19,189 nucleotides of DNA. Origin: Saccoglossus kowalevskii (Eukaryota; Hemichordata; Enteropneusta; Harrimaniidae). The notes beneath the pieces are model-generated. The model was not told the DNA's origin. It saw nothing but the letters and a program-made list of their open reading frames with translations, and did not search any database. The stretch's first letter is position 1; each line of letters opens with the position of its first letter. Made by a program: the position numbers and the translations under genes. This document shows, piece after piece, positions 1-9,692 of this stretch. The DNA lies in contig NW_003145674.1 in assembly GCF_000003605.2 (NCBI RefSeq), positions 1-19,189 on the forward strand, written 5' to 3'.

Positions 1-542
1 CATGTCATGGTGTATTCTTTGTGACAATACAGTAGTATATGCCATGGTGTATTTTCTATGTAAAATACACTAGTACATGCCCATGGTGTATTTTCTATGT
101 AAAATACGCTAGTACATGCCATGGTGTATTTTCTATGTAAAATACGCTAGTACATGCCATGGTGTATTTTCTATGTAAAATACGCTAGTACATGCCATGG
201 TGTATTTTCTATGTAAAATACGCTAGTACATGCCATGGTGTATTTTCTATGTAAAATACACTAGTACATGCCATGGTGTATTTTCTATGTAAAATACGCT
301 AGTACATGCCATGGTGTATTTTCTATGTAAAATACACTAGTACATGCCATGGTGTATTTTCTTCGTAGCAATACACTAGTACATGCCATGGTGTATTTTC
401 TATGTAAAATACGCTAGTACATGCCATGGTGTATTTTCTATGTAAAATACGCTAGTACATGCCATGGTGTATTTTCTATGTAAAATACGCTAGTACATGC
501 CATGGTGTATTTTCTATGTAAAATACACTAGTACATGCCATG
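1..542 (+). repeat. Array start: E-like monomer plus A/B/C linker
   Basis: Bases 1-9 are the tail of a cut monomer ending CATGTCATG, the ending typical of unit r5. Bases 10-46 are a 37-bp unit with TTTGTGACAATACAG, related to E and I. Then come A (47-85, 39 bp because of an extra C near 80), four B (86-237), A (238-275), B (276-313), A (314-351), C (352-390), three B (391-504) and A (505-542). No gene is present. Confidence 0.93.
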
Positions 543-703
543 GTGTGTTCTATGTAGCAATACACTAGCAATACACTAGCACATGCCATAGCGTATTCTA
601 TTTGACAATACAGTAGTATATGCCATGGTTTGTGTTCTACGTAAAATACACTAGTACATGCCATGGTGTATTTTCTTCGTAAAATACACTAGTACATGCC
701 ATG
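543..703 (+). repeat. Core cassette copy 1, truncated (D-G)
   Basis: Contains D (543-590, the 48-bp form), E (591-627), F (628-665) and G (666-703). A B-type monomer then begins directly at 704, so H to Q are missing. The join falls exactly in monomer register, as expected from exchange between G and a similar linker unit. Confidence 0.92.
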
Positions 704-970
704 GTGTATTTTCTATGTAAAATACGCTAGTACATGCCATGGTGTATTTTCTATGTAAAATACGCTAGTACATGCCATGGTGTATTTTCTTCGTAGCAAT
801 ACACTAGTACATGCCATGGTGTATTTTCTATGTAAAATACGCTAGTACATGCCATGGTGTATTTTCTATGTAAAATGCGCTAGTACATGCCATGGTGTAT
901 TTTCTATGTAAAATACGCTAGTACATGCCATGATGTATTTTCTATGTAAAATACACTAGTACATGCCATG
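704..970 (+). repeat. A/B/C linker
   Basis: Order is B, B, C (780-818), B, B, B, A. The B unit at 857 has AAAATGCGC, a private substitution. The final A-type unit at 933 begins ATGTATTTT instead of GTGTATTTT, which removes the NcoI site at that junction. Confidence 0.92.
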
Positions 971-1515
971 GTGTGTTCTATGTAGCAATACACTAGCAAT
1001 ACACTAGCACATGCCATAGCGTATTCTATTTGACAATACAGTAGTATATGCCATGGTTTGTGTTCTACGTAAAATACACTAGTACATGCCATGGTGTATT
1101 TTCTTCGTAAAATACACTAGTACATGCCATGGTGTATTATCTATGTAGCAATAGACTAGTACATGCCATGGCGTATTTTATTTGACAATACAGTAGTATA
1201 TGCCATGGTGTGTGTTCTACGTAAAATACACTAGTACATGCCATAGTGTATTCTCTATGTAGCAATACACTAGTACATGCCATGGTGTATTCTCTATGTA
1301 GCAATACACTAGTACATGCCATGGTGTATTTTCTATGTAGCAATACACTTGTACATGCCATGATGTATTTTCCATGTAAAATATACTAGTACATGCCATG
1401 GTGTATTTTCTATGTAGTAATACATTAGTACATGCCATGGTGTATTTTGTATGTAAAATACACTAGTACATGCCATGATGTATTTTTTATGTAAAATACA
1501 CTAGTACATGCCATG
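971..1515 (+). repeat. Core cassette copy 2, complete (D-Q, 545 bp)
   Basis: All fourteen units are present: D 971, E 1019, F 1056, G 1094, H 1132, I 1171, J 1208, K 1246, L 1285, M 1324, N 1363, O 1401, P 1440, Q 1478. D is the 48-bp form. N has the TTTTCCATG variant shared with copies 7, 8, 15 and 17. O has a private TAGTAATAC in place of TAGCAATAC. Confidence 0.95.
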
Positions 1516-1935
1516 GTGTATTTTCTATGTAAAATACACTAGTACATGCCATGGTGTATTTTCTTCGTAGCAATACACTAGTACATGCCATGGTGTATTT
1601 TCTATGTAAAATACGCTAGTACATGCCATGGTGTATTTTCTATGTAAAATACGCTAGTACATGCCATGGTGTATTTTCTATGTAAAATACGCTAGTACAT
1701 GCCATGGTGTATTTTCTTCGTAGCAATACACTAGTACATGCCATGGTGTATTTTCTATGTAAAATACGCTAGTACATGCCATGGTGTATTTTCTATGTAA
1801 AATACGCTAGTACATGCCATGGTGTATTTTCTATGTAAAATACGCTAGTACATGCCATGGTGTATTTTCTATGTAAAATACGCTAGTACATGCCATGGTG
1901 TATTTTCTATGTAAAATACACTAGTACATGCCATG
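1516..1935 (+). repeat. A/B/C linker (A C BBB C BBBB A)
   Basis: Eleven units of 38-39 bp total 420 bp. The same order recurs at 17415-17834, except that the last unit there is A'. C units are at 1554 and 1707. Confidence 0.94.
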
Positions 1936-2391
1936 GTGTGTTCTATGTAGCAATACACTAGCACATGCCATAGCGTATTCTATTTGACAATACAGTAGTA
2001 TATGCCATGGTTTGTGTTCTACGTAAAATACACTAGTACATGCCATGGTGTATTTTCTTCGTAAAATACACTAGTACATGCCATGGAGTATTATCTATGT
2101 AGCAATAGACTAGTACATGCCATGGCGTATTTTATTTGACAATACAGTAGTATATGCCATGGTGTGTGTTCTACGTAAAATACACTAGTACATGCCATAG
2201 TGTATTCTCTATGTAGCAATACACTAGTACATGCCATGGTGTATTTTCTATGTAAAATATACTAGTACATGCCATGGTGTATTTTCTATGTAGCAATACA
2301 TTAGTACATGCCATGGTGTATTTTGTATGTAAAATACACTAGTACATGCCATGATGTATTTTTTATGTAAAATACACTAGTACATGCCATG
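1936..2391 (+). repeat. Core cassette copy 3, lacking two units
   Basis: D is the short 37-bp form (1936-1972). E, F, G, H, I, J and K follow, then N at 2239 starting with GTG instead of ATG, then O, P and Q. L and M are missing, and the GTG start on N suggests a join between similar monomers. H at 2086 begins GAGTATTATC, a private change. Confidence 0.93.
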
Positions 2392-2736
2392 GTGTATTTT
2401 CTATGTAAAATACACGAGTACATGCCATGGTGTATTTTCTATGTAAAATACACGAGTACATGCCATGGTGTATTTTCTATGTAAAATACACTTGTACATG
2501 CCATGGTGTATTCTCTATGAAAAATACACTAGTACATGCCATGGTGCATTTTCTATGTGGCAATACACTAGTACATGTAATGGTGTATTCTCTATGTAGC
2601 AATACACTAGTACATGCCATGGTGTATTTTCTATGTAGCAATACATTAGTACATGCCATGGTGTATTTTGTATGTAAAATACACTAATACATGCCATGAT
2701 GTATTTTTTAGGTAAAATACACTAGTACATGCCATG
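2392..2736 (+). repeat. Short R module
   Basis: Two CACGAG units (2392, 2430) lead into r3 with CACTTG (2468), r4 with ATGAAAAATAC (2506), r5 with GTGCATTTTC (2544), then K- (2583), O- (2622), P- (2661) and Q-type (2699) units. The Q unit carries TTTTTTAGG instead of TTTTTTATG, shared only with the unit at 11232. r5 ends CATGTAATG here, a private form. Confidence 0.92.
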
Positions 2737-3119
2737 GTGTATTTTCTATGTAAAATACACTAGTACATGCCATGGTGTATTTTCTTCGTAGCAATACACT
2801 AGTACATGCCATGGTGTATTTTCTATGTAAAATACGCTAGTACATGCCATGGTGTATTTTCTATGTAAAATACGCTAGTACATGCCATGGTGTATTTTCT
2901 ATGTAAAATACGCTAGTACATGCCATGGTGTATTTTCTTCGTAGCAATACACTAGTACATGCCATGGTGTATTTTCTTCGTAGCAATACACTAGTACATG
3001 CCATGGTGTATTTTCTATGTAAAATACGCTAGTACATGCCATGGTGTATTTTCTATGTAAAATACGCTAGTACATGCCATGGTGTATTTTCTATGTAAAA
3101 TACACTAGTACATGCCATG
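2737..3119 (+). repeat. A/B/C linker (A C BBB CC BB A)
   Basis: Contains A 2737, C 2775, three B 2814-2927, C 2928, C 2967, two B 3006-3081 and A 3082. It matches the linker at 11270-11728, which has four B units instead of two after the paired C units. Confidence 0.94.
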
Positions 3120-3664
3120 GTGTGTTCTATGTAGCAATACACTAGCAATACACTAGCACATGCCATAGCGTATTCTATTTAACAATACAGTAGTATATGC
3201 CATGGTTTGTGTTCTACGTAAAATACACTAGTACATGCCATGGTGTATTTTCTTCGTAAAATACACTAGTACATGCCATGGTGTATTATCTATGTAGCAA
3301 TAGACTAGTACATGCCATGGCGTATTTTATTTGACAATACAGTAGTATATGCCATGGTGTGTGTTCTACGTAAAATACACTAGTACATGCCATAGTGTAT
3401 TCTCTATGTAGCAATACACTAGTACATGCCATGGTGTATTCTCTATGTAGCAATACACTAGTACATGCCATGGTGTATTTTCTATGTAGCAATACACTTG
3501 TACATGCCATGATGTATTTTCTATGTAAAATATACTAGTACATGCCATGGTGTATTTTCTATGTAGCAATGCAGTAGTACTTGCCATGGTGTATTTTGTA
3601 TGTAAAATACACTAGTACATGCCATGATGTATTTTTTATGTAAAATACACTAGTACATGCCATG
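3120..3664 (+). repeat. Core cassette copy 4, complete (545 bp)
   Basis: Complete D-Q with 48-bp D. E (3168) has TTTAAC in place of TTTGAC, a variant shared with copies 10, 12, 13 and 14. O (3550-3588) has private changes, GCAATGCAGTAGTACTTG, that are not seen in any other copy. Confidence 0.95.
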
Positions 3665-4275
3665 GTGTATTTTCTATGTAAAATACACGAGTACATGCCA
3701 TGGTGTATTTTCTATGTAGCAATACACTAGTACATGCCATGGTGTATTTTCTATGTAAAATACACTTGTACATGCCATGGTGTATTCTCTATGAAAAATA
3801 CACTAGTACATGCCATGGTGCATTTTCTATGTGGCAATACACTAGTACATGTCATGGTGTATTTTCTATGTAGCAATACACTAGAATGTGCCATGGTGTA
3901 TTCTCTATGTAAAATACACGAGTACATGCCATGGTGTATTTTCTATGTAAAATACACTAGTATATGCCATGGTGTATTTTCTATGCAAAATACACTAGTA
4001 CATGCCATGGTGTATTCTGTATGTAAAATACACTAGTATATGCCATGGTGTATTTTCTATGTAAAATACACTACTACATGCCATGGTGTATTTTCTATGT
4101 AAAATACACTAGTACATGCCATGGTGTATTTTCTATGTAAAATACACTAGTACATGCTATTGTGTATTCTCTATGTAAAATACACTAGTACATGCCATAA
4201 TGTATTCTCTATGCAAAATACACTAGTACATGCCATGGTGTATTTTCTATGTAAAATACACTAGTACATGCCATG
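3665..4275 (+). repeat. R module, full length (16 units, 611 bp)
   Basis: Unit starts are 3665 (CACGAG), 3703 (TAGC), 3742 (CACTTG), 3780 (ATGAAAAATAC), 3818 (GTGCATTTTC, ending CATGTCATG), 3857 (AGAATGTGCC), 3896 (GTATTCTC and CACGAG), 3934 (AGTATATGCC), 3972 (ATGCAAAATAC), 4010 (GTATTCTGTATG), 4048 (CACTACTAC), 4086, 4124 (ending GCTATT), 4162, 4200 (ATGTATTCTC) and 4238. It is the reference form for this module; the only other 611-bp copy is at 14237-14847. Confidence 0.93.
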
Positions 4276-4589
4276 GTGTGTTCTATGTAGCAATACACTA
4301 GCAATACACTAGCACATGCCATAGCGTATTCTATTTGACAATACAGTAGTATATGCCATGGTTTGTGTTCTACGTAAAATATACTAGTACATGCCATGGT
4401 GTATTTTCTTCGTAAAATACACTAGTACATGCCATGGTGTATTATCTATGTAGCAATAGACTAGTACATGCCATGGCGTATTTTATTTGACAATACAGTA
4501 GTATATGCCATGGTGTGTGTTCTACGTAAAATACACTAGTACATGCCATAGTGTATTCTCTATGTAGCAATACACTAGTACATGCCATG
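4276..4589 (+). repeat. Core cassette copy 5, truncated (D-K)
   Basis: D (48 bp), E, F, G, H, I, J and K are present, then a B-type linker starts at 4590, so L to Q are missing. F (4361) has AAAATATAC, shared only with F of copy 15 (14922). Confidence 0.93.
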
Positions 4590-4894
4590 GTGTATTTTCT
4601 ATGTAAAATACGCTAGTACATGCCATGGTGTATTTTCTATGTAAAATACGCTAGTACATGCCATAGTGTATTTTCTATGTAAAATACGCTAGTACATGCC
4701 ATGGTGTATTTTCTTCGTAGCAATACACTAGTACATGCCATGGTGTATTTTCTATGTAAAATACGCTAGTACATGCCATGGTGTATTTTCTATGTAAAAT
4801 ACGCTAGTACATGCCATGGTGTATTTTCTATGTAAAATACGCTAGTACATGCCATGGTGTATTTTCTATGTAAAATACACTACTACATGCCATG
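4590..4894 (+). repeat. A/B/C linker ending in A'
   Basis: Order is BBB, C (4704), BBB and A' (4857-4894). The second B ends CCATA in place of CCATG, a variant also found at 6390-6394 and 8235-8239, which marks these linkers as related. Confidence 0.92.
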
Positions 4895-5430
4895 GTGTAT
4901 TATCTATGTAGCAATAGACTAGTACATGCCATGGCGTATTTTATTTGACAATACAGTAGTATATGCCATGGTTTGTGTTCTACGTAAAATACACTAGTAC
5001 ATGCCATGGTGTATTTTCTTCGTAAAATACACTAGTACATGCCATGGTGTATTATCTATGTAGCAATAGACTAGTACATGCCATGGCGTATTTTATTTTA
5101 CAATACAGTAGTATATGCCATGGTGTGTGTTCTACGTAAAATACACTAGTACATGCCATAGTGTATTCTCTATGTAGCAATACACTAGTACATGCCATGG
5201 TGTATTCTCTATGTAGCAATACACTAGTACATGCCATGGTGTATTTTCTATGTAGCAATACACTTGTACATGCCATGATGTATTTTCTATGTAAAATATA
5301 CTAGTACATGCCATGGTGTATTTTCTATGTAGCAATACATTAGTACATGCCATGGTGTATTTTGTATGTAAAATACACTAGTACATGCCATGATGTATTT
5401 TTTATGTAAAATACACTAGTACATGCCATG
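4895..5430 (+). repeat. Core cassette copy 6, chimeric (H-I replaces D-E)
   Basis: Instead of D and E the cassette opens with H (4895-4933) and I (4934-4970), then runs F, G, H, I, J, K, L, M, N, O, P, Q. H and I are therefore present twice, 152 bp apart. E and I differ by one base (GTATTC against GTATTT), so a crossover within them would produce this order. The second I (5086) has TTTTAC in place of TTTGAC, shared with copies 9 and 13. Confidence 0.93.
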
Positions 5431-5696
5431 GTGTATTTTCTATGCAAAATACACTAGTACATGCCACGGTGTATTCTGTATGTAAAATACACTAGTATAT
5501 GCCATGGTGTATTTTCTATGTAAAATACACTACTACATGCCATGGTGTATTTTCTATGTAAAATACACTAGTACATGCCATGGTGTATTTTCTATGTAAA
5601 ATACACTAGTACATGCCATAATGTATTCTCTATGCAAAATACACTAGTACATGCCATGGTGTATTTTCTATGTAAAATACACTAGTACATGCCATG
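5431..5696 (+). repeat. R module, 3' half only (7 units)
   Basis: Starts at the r9-type unit with ATGCAAAATAC (5431, ending CCACG) and continues through r10 (5469), r11 CACTACTAC (5507), two A-type units, r15 (5621) and a final A (5659). The 5' half, r1 to r8, is missing because Q of the preceding core joins r9 directly. Confidence 0.92.
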
Positions 5697-6241
5697 GTGT
5701 GTTCTATGTAGCAATACACTAGCAATACACTAGCACATGCCATAGCGTATTCTATTTGACAATACAGTAGTATATGCCATGGTTTGTGTTCTACGTAAAA
5801 TACACTAGTACATGCCATGGTGTATTTTCTTCGTAAAATACACTAGTACATGCCATGGTGTATTATCTATGTAGCAATAGACTAGTACATGCCATGGCGT
5901 ATTTTATTTGACAATACAGTAGTATATGCCATGGTGTGTGTTCTACGTAAAATACACTAGTACATGCCATAGTGTATTCTCTATGTAGCAATACACTAGT
6001 ACATGCCATGGTGTATTCTCTATGTAGCAATACACTAGTACATGCCATGGTGTATTTTCTATGTAGCAATACACTTGTACATGCCATGATGTATTTTCCA
6101 TGTAAAATATACTAGTACATGCCATGGTGTATTTTCTATGTAGCAATACATTAGTACATGCCATGGTGTATTTTGTATGTAAAATACACTAGTACATGCC
6201 ATGATGTATTTTTTATGTAAAATACACTAGTACATGCCATG
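5697..6241 (+). repeat. Core cassette copy 7, complete (545 bp)
   Basis: Complete D-Q with 48-bp D. N (6089) carries TTTTCCATG. Unit for unit it has the same order and lengths as copy 8, which lies 1,845 bp downstream. Confidence 0.95.
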
Positions 6242-6584
6242 GTGTATTTTCTATGTAAAATACACTAGTACATGCCATGGTGTATTTTCTTCGTAGCAAT
6301 ACACTAGTACATGCCATGGTGTATTTTCTATGTAAAATACGCTAGTACATGCCATGGTGTATTTTCTATGTAAAATACGCTAGTACATGCCATAGTGTAT
6401 TTTCTATGTAAAATACGCTAGTACATGCCATGGTGTATTTTCTATGTAAAATACGCTAGTACATGCCATGGTGTATTTTCTATGTAAAATACGCTAGTAC
6501 ATGCCATGGTGTATTTTCTATGTAAAATACGCTAGTACATGCCATGGTGTATTTTCTATGTAAAATACACTAGTACATGCCATG
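6242..6584 (+). repeat. A/B/C linker (A C BBBBBB A)
   Basis: A 6242, C 6280, six B units 6319-6546 and A 6547. This is the longest uninterrupted B run in the window. The second B ends CCATA. Confidence 0.93.
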
Positions 6585-6968
6585 GTGTATTTTCTATGTA
6601 AAATACACGAGTACATGCCATGGTGTATTTTCTATGTAAAATACACTTGTACATGCCATGGTGTATTCTCTATGAAAAATACACTAGTACATGCCATGGT
6701 GCATTTTCTATGTGGCAATACACTAGTACATGTCATGGTGTATTCTCTATGTAGCAATACACTAGTACATGCCATGGTGTATTTTCTATGTAGCAATACA
6801 CTTGTACATGCCATGATGTATTTTCTATGTAAAATATACTAGTACATGCCATGGTGTATTTTCTATGTTGCAATACATTAGTACATGCCATGGTGTATTT
6901 TGTATGTAAAATACACTAGTACATGCCATGATGTATTTTTTATGTAAAATACACTAGTACATGCCATG
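6585..6968 (+). repeat. Short R module, 10 units
   Basis: CACGAG (6585), CACTTG (6623), ATGAAAAATAC (6661), GTGCATTTTC (6699), then K, M, N, O, P and Q types (6738-6968). The second part is therefore a core cassette 3' end joined to an R module 5' end. O (6854) has TTGCAATAC, shared with the units at 12159 and 16184. Confidence 0.92.
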
Positions 6969-7541
6969 GTGTATTTTCTATGTAAAATACACGAGTACAT
7001 GCCATGGTGTATTTTCTATGTAGCAATACACTAGTACATGCCATGGTGTATTTTCTATGTAAAATACACTTGTACATGCCATGGTGTATTCTCTATGAAA
7101 AATACACTAGTACATGCCATGGTGCATTTTCTATGTGGCAATACACTAGTACATGTCATGGTGTATTTTCTATGTAGCAATACACTAGAATGTGCCATGG
7201 TGTATTCTCTATGTAAAATACACGAGTACATGCCATGGTGTATTTTCTATGTAAAATACACTAGTATATGCCATGGTGTATTTTCTATGCAAAATACACT
7301 AGTACATGCCACGGTGTATTCTGTATGTAAAATACACTAGTATATGCCATGGTGTATTTTCTATGTAAAATACACTACTACATGCCATGGTGTATTTTCT
7401 ATGTAAAATACACTAGTACATGCCATGGTGTATTTTCTATGTAAAATACACTAGTACATGCCATAATGTATTCTCTATGCAAAATACACTAGTACATGCC
7501 ATGGTGTATTTTCTATGTAAAATACACTAGTACATGCCATG
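6969..7541 (+). repeat. R module, 15 units
   Basis: Same order as the 16-unit form at 3665-4275, but one unit near the 3' end is missing: the A unit at 7428 ends CCATA and joins r15 (7466) directly. r9 ends CCACG, as at 5460-5468 and 16633-16641. Confidence 0.93.
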
Positions 7542-8086
7542 GTGTGTTCTATGTAGCAATACACTAGCAATACACTAGCACATGCCATAGCGTATTCTAT
7601 TTGACAATACAGTAGTATATGCCATGGTTTGTGTTCTACGTAAAATACACTAGTACATGCCATGGTGTATTTTCTTCGTAAAATACACTAGTACATGCCA
7701 TGGTGTATTATCTATGTAGCAATAGACTAGTACATGCCATGGCGTATTTTATTTGACAATACAGTAGTATATGCCATGGTGTGTGTTCTACGTAAAATAC
7801 ACTAGTACATGCCATAGTGTATTCTCTATGTAGCAATACACTAGTACATGCCATGGTGTATTCTCTATGTAGCAATACACTAGTACATGCCATGGTGTAT
7901 TTTCTATGTAGCAATACACTTGTACATGCCATGATGTATTTTCCATGTAAAATATACTAGTACATGCCATGGTGTATTTTCTATGTAGCAATACATTAGT
8001 ACATGCCATGGTGTATTTTGTATGTAAAATACACTAGTACATGCCATGATGTATTTTTTATGTAAAATACACTAGTACATGCCATG
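7542..8086 (+). repeat. Core cassette copy 8, complete (545 bp)
   Basis: Complete D-Q with 48-bp D and the TTTTCCATG form of N (7934). It lies in a segment that recurs about 9.33 kb downstream, where copy 17 is its counterpart. Confidence 0.95.
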
Positions 8087-8468
8087 GTGTATTTTCTATG
8101 TAAAATACACTAGTACATGCCATGGTGTATTTTCTTCGTAGCAATACACTAGTACATGCCATGGTGTATTTTCTATGTAAAATACGCTAGTACATGCCAT
8201 GGTGTATTTTCTATGTAAAATACGCTAGTACATGCCATAGTGTATTTTCTATGTAAAATACGCTAGTACATGCCATGGTGTATTTTCTTCGTAGCAATAC
8301 ACTAGTACATGCCATGGTGTATTTTCTATGTAAAATACGCTAGTACATGCCATGGTGTATTTTCTATGTAAAATACGCTAGTACATGCCATGGTGTATTT
8401 TCTATGTAAAATACGCTAGTACATGCCATGGTGTATTTTCTATGTAAAATACACTACTACATGCCATG
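8087..8468 (+). repeat. A/B/C linker (A C BBB C BBB A')
   Basis: A 8087, C 8125, three B (the second ending CCATA), C 8278, three B 8317-8430, A' 8431. Its counterpart at 17415-17834 has one more B unit after the second C. Confidence 0.93.
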
Positions 8469-9002
8469 GTGTGTTCTATGTAGCAATACACTAGCACATG
8501 CCATAGCGTATTCTATTTGACAATACAGTAGTATATGCCATGGTTTGTGTTCTACGTAAAATACACTAGTACATGCCATGGTGTATTTTCTTCGTAAAAT
8601 ACACTAGTACATGCCATGGTGTATTATCTATGTAGCAATAGACTAGTACATGCCATGGCGTATTTTATTTTACAATACAGTAGTATATGCCATGGTGTGT
8701 GTTCTACGTAAAATACACTAGTACATGCCATAGTGTATTCTCTATGTAGCAATACACTAGTACATGCCATGGTGTATTCTCTATGTAGCAATACACTAGT
8801 ACATGCCATGGTGTATTTTCTATGTAGCAATACACTTGTACATGCCATGATGTATTTTCTATGTAAAATATACTAGTACATGCCATGGTGTATTTTCTAT
8901 GTAGCAATACATTAGTACATGCCATGGTGTATTTTGTATGTAAAATACACTAGTACATGCCATGATGTATTTTTTATGTAAAATACACTAGTACATGCCA
9001 TG
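8469..9002 (+). repeat. Core cassette copy 9, complete (534 bp)
   Basis: Complete D-Q with the short 37-bp D. I (8658) has TTTTAC in place of TTTGAC, shared with copies 6 and 13. Confidence 0.95.
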
Positions 9003-9386
9003 GTGTATTTTCTATGTAAAATACACGAGTACATGCCATGGTGTATTTTCTATGTAAAATACACTTGTACATGCCATGGTGTATTCTCTATGAAAAATAC
9101 ACTAGTACATGCCATGGTGCATTTTCTATGTGGCAATACACTAGTACATGTCATGGTGTATTCTCTATGTAGCAATACACTAGTACATGCCATGGTGTAT
9201 TTTCTATGTAGCAATACACTTGTACATGCCATGATGTATTTTCTATGTAAAATATACTAGTACATGCCATGGTGTATTTTCTATGTAGCAATACATTAGT
9301 ACATGCCATGGTGTATTTTGTATGTAAAATACACTAGTACATGCCATGATGTATTTTTTATGTAAAATACACTAGTACATGCCATG
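9003..9386 (+). repeat. Short R module, 10 units
   Basis: Same order and length as 6585-6968: CACGAG, CACTTG, ATGAAAAATAC, GTGCATTTTC, then K, M, N, O, P and Q types. O at 9272 has the common TAGCAATAC instead of the TTGC form found at 6854. Confidence 0.93.
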
Positions 9387-9692
9387 GTGTATTTTCTATG
9401 TAAAATACGCTAGTACATGCCATGGTGTATTTTCTTCGTAGCAATACACTAGTACATGCCATGGTGTATTTTCTTCGTAGCAATACACTAGTACATGCCA
9501 TGGTGTATTTTCTATGTAAAATACGCTAGTACATGCCATGGTGTATTTTCTATGTAAAATACGCTAGTACATGCCATGGTGTATTTTCTATGTAAAATAC
9601 GCTAGTACATGCCATGGTGTATTTTCTATGTAAAATACGCTAGTACATGCCATGGTGTATTTTCTATGTAAAATACACTAGTACATGCCATG
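9387..9692 (+). repeat. A/B/C linker (B CC BBBB A)
   Basis: B 9387, C 9425, C 9464, four B 9503-9654, A 9655. The same eight-unit order and 306-bp length recur at 13393-13698. Confidence 0.94.

Noticed and set aside
352-390. CENP-B box-like CTTCG in C and G units
   Set aside because: Only the first few bases resemble the 17-bp box; the conserved GGA and CGGGA parts are missing. This does not support a centromere assignment.
47-542. Transposon or terminal inverted repeats, suggested by the inverted arms
   Set aside because: The arms are within every monomer and are not at the ends of a longer unit. There is no transposase frame and no target-site duplication.
604-624. Bacterial promoter-like TTGACA followed by TATAT in E and I units
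   Set aside because: Only 9 nt separate TTGACA from TATAT, where about 17 is needed, and the motif recurs inside a satellite without any gene downstream.
1137-1438. Overlapping 73- and 74-codon frames on the reverse strand, recurring in nearly every core copy
   Set aside because: Two frames of the same DNA are both open because H to O contain several 39-bp units. The translation is the satellite itself, and indels in copies 14 and 16 break it without consequence visible here.
3734-4036. 100-codon open frame on the given strand, repeated at 7038, 14306 and in part at 18438
   Set aside because: The frame is produced by the repeat period within the R module, and stops appear when 38-bp units shift the frame. 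It consists of repeated VHAMVYFLC-like strings with no domain, and equally long frames occur on the other strand. Not a gene.
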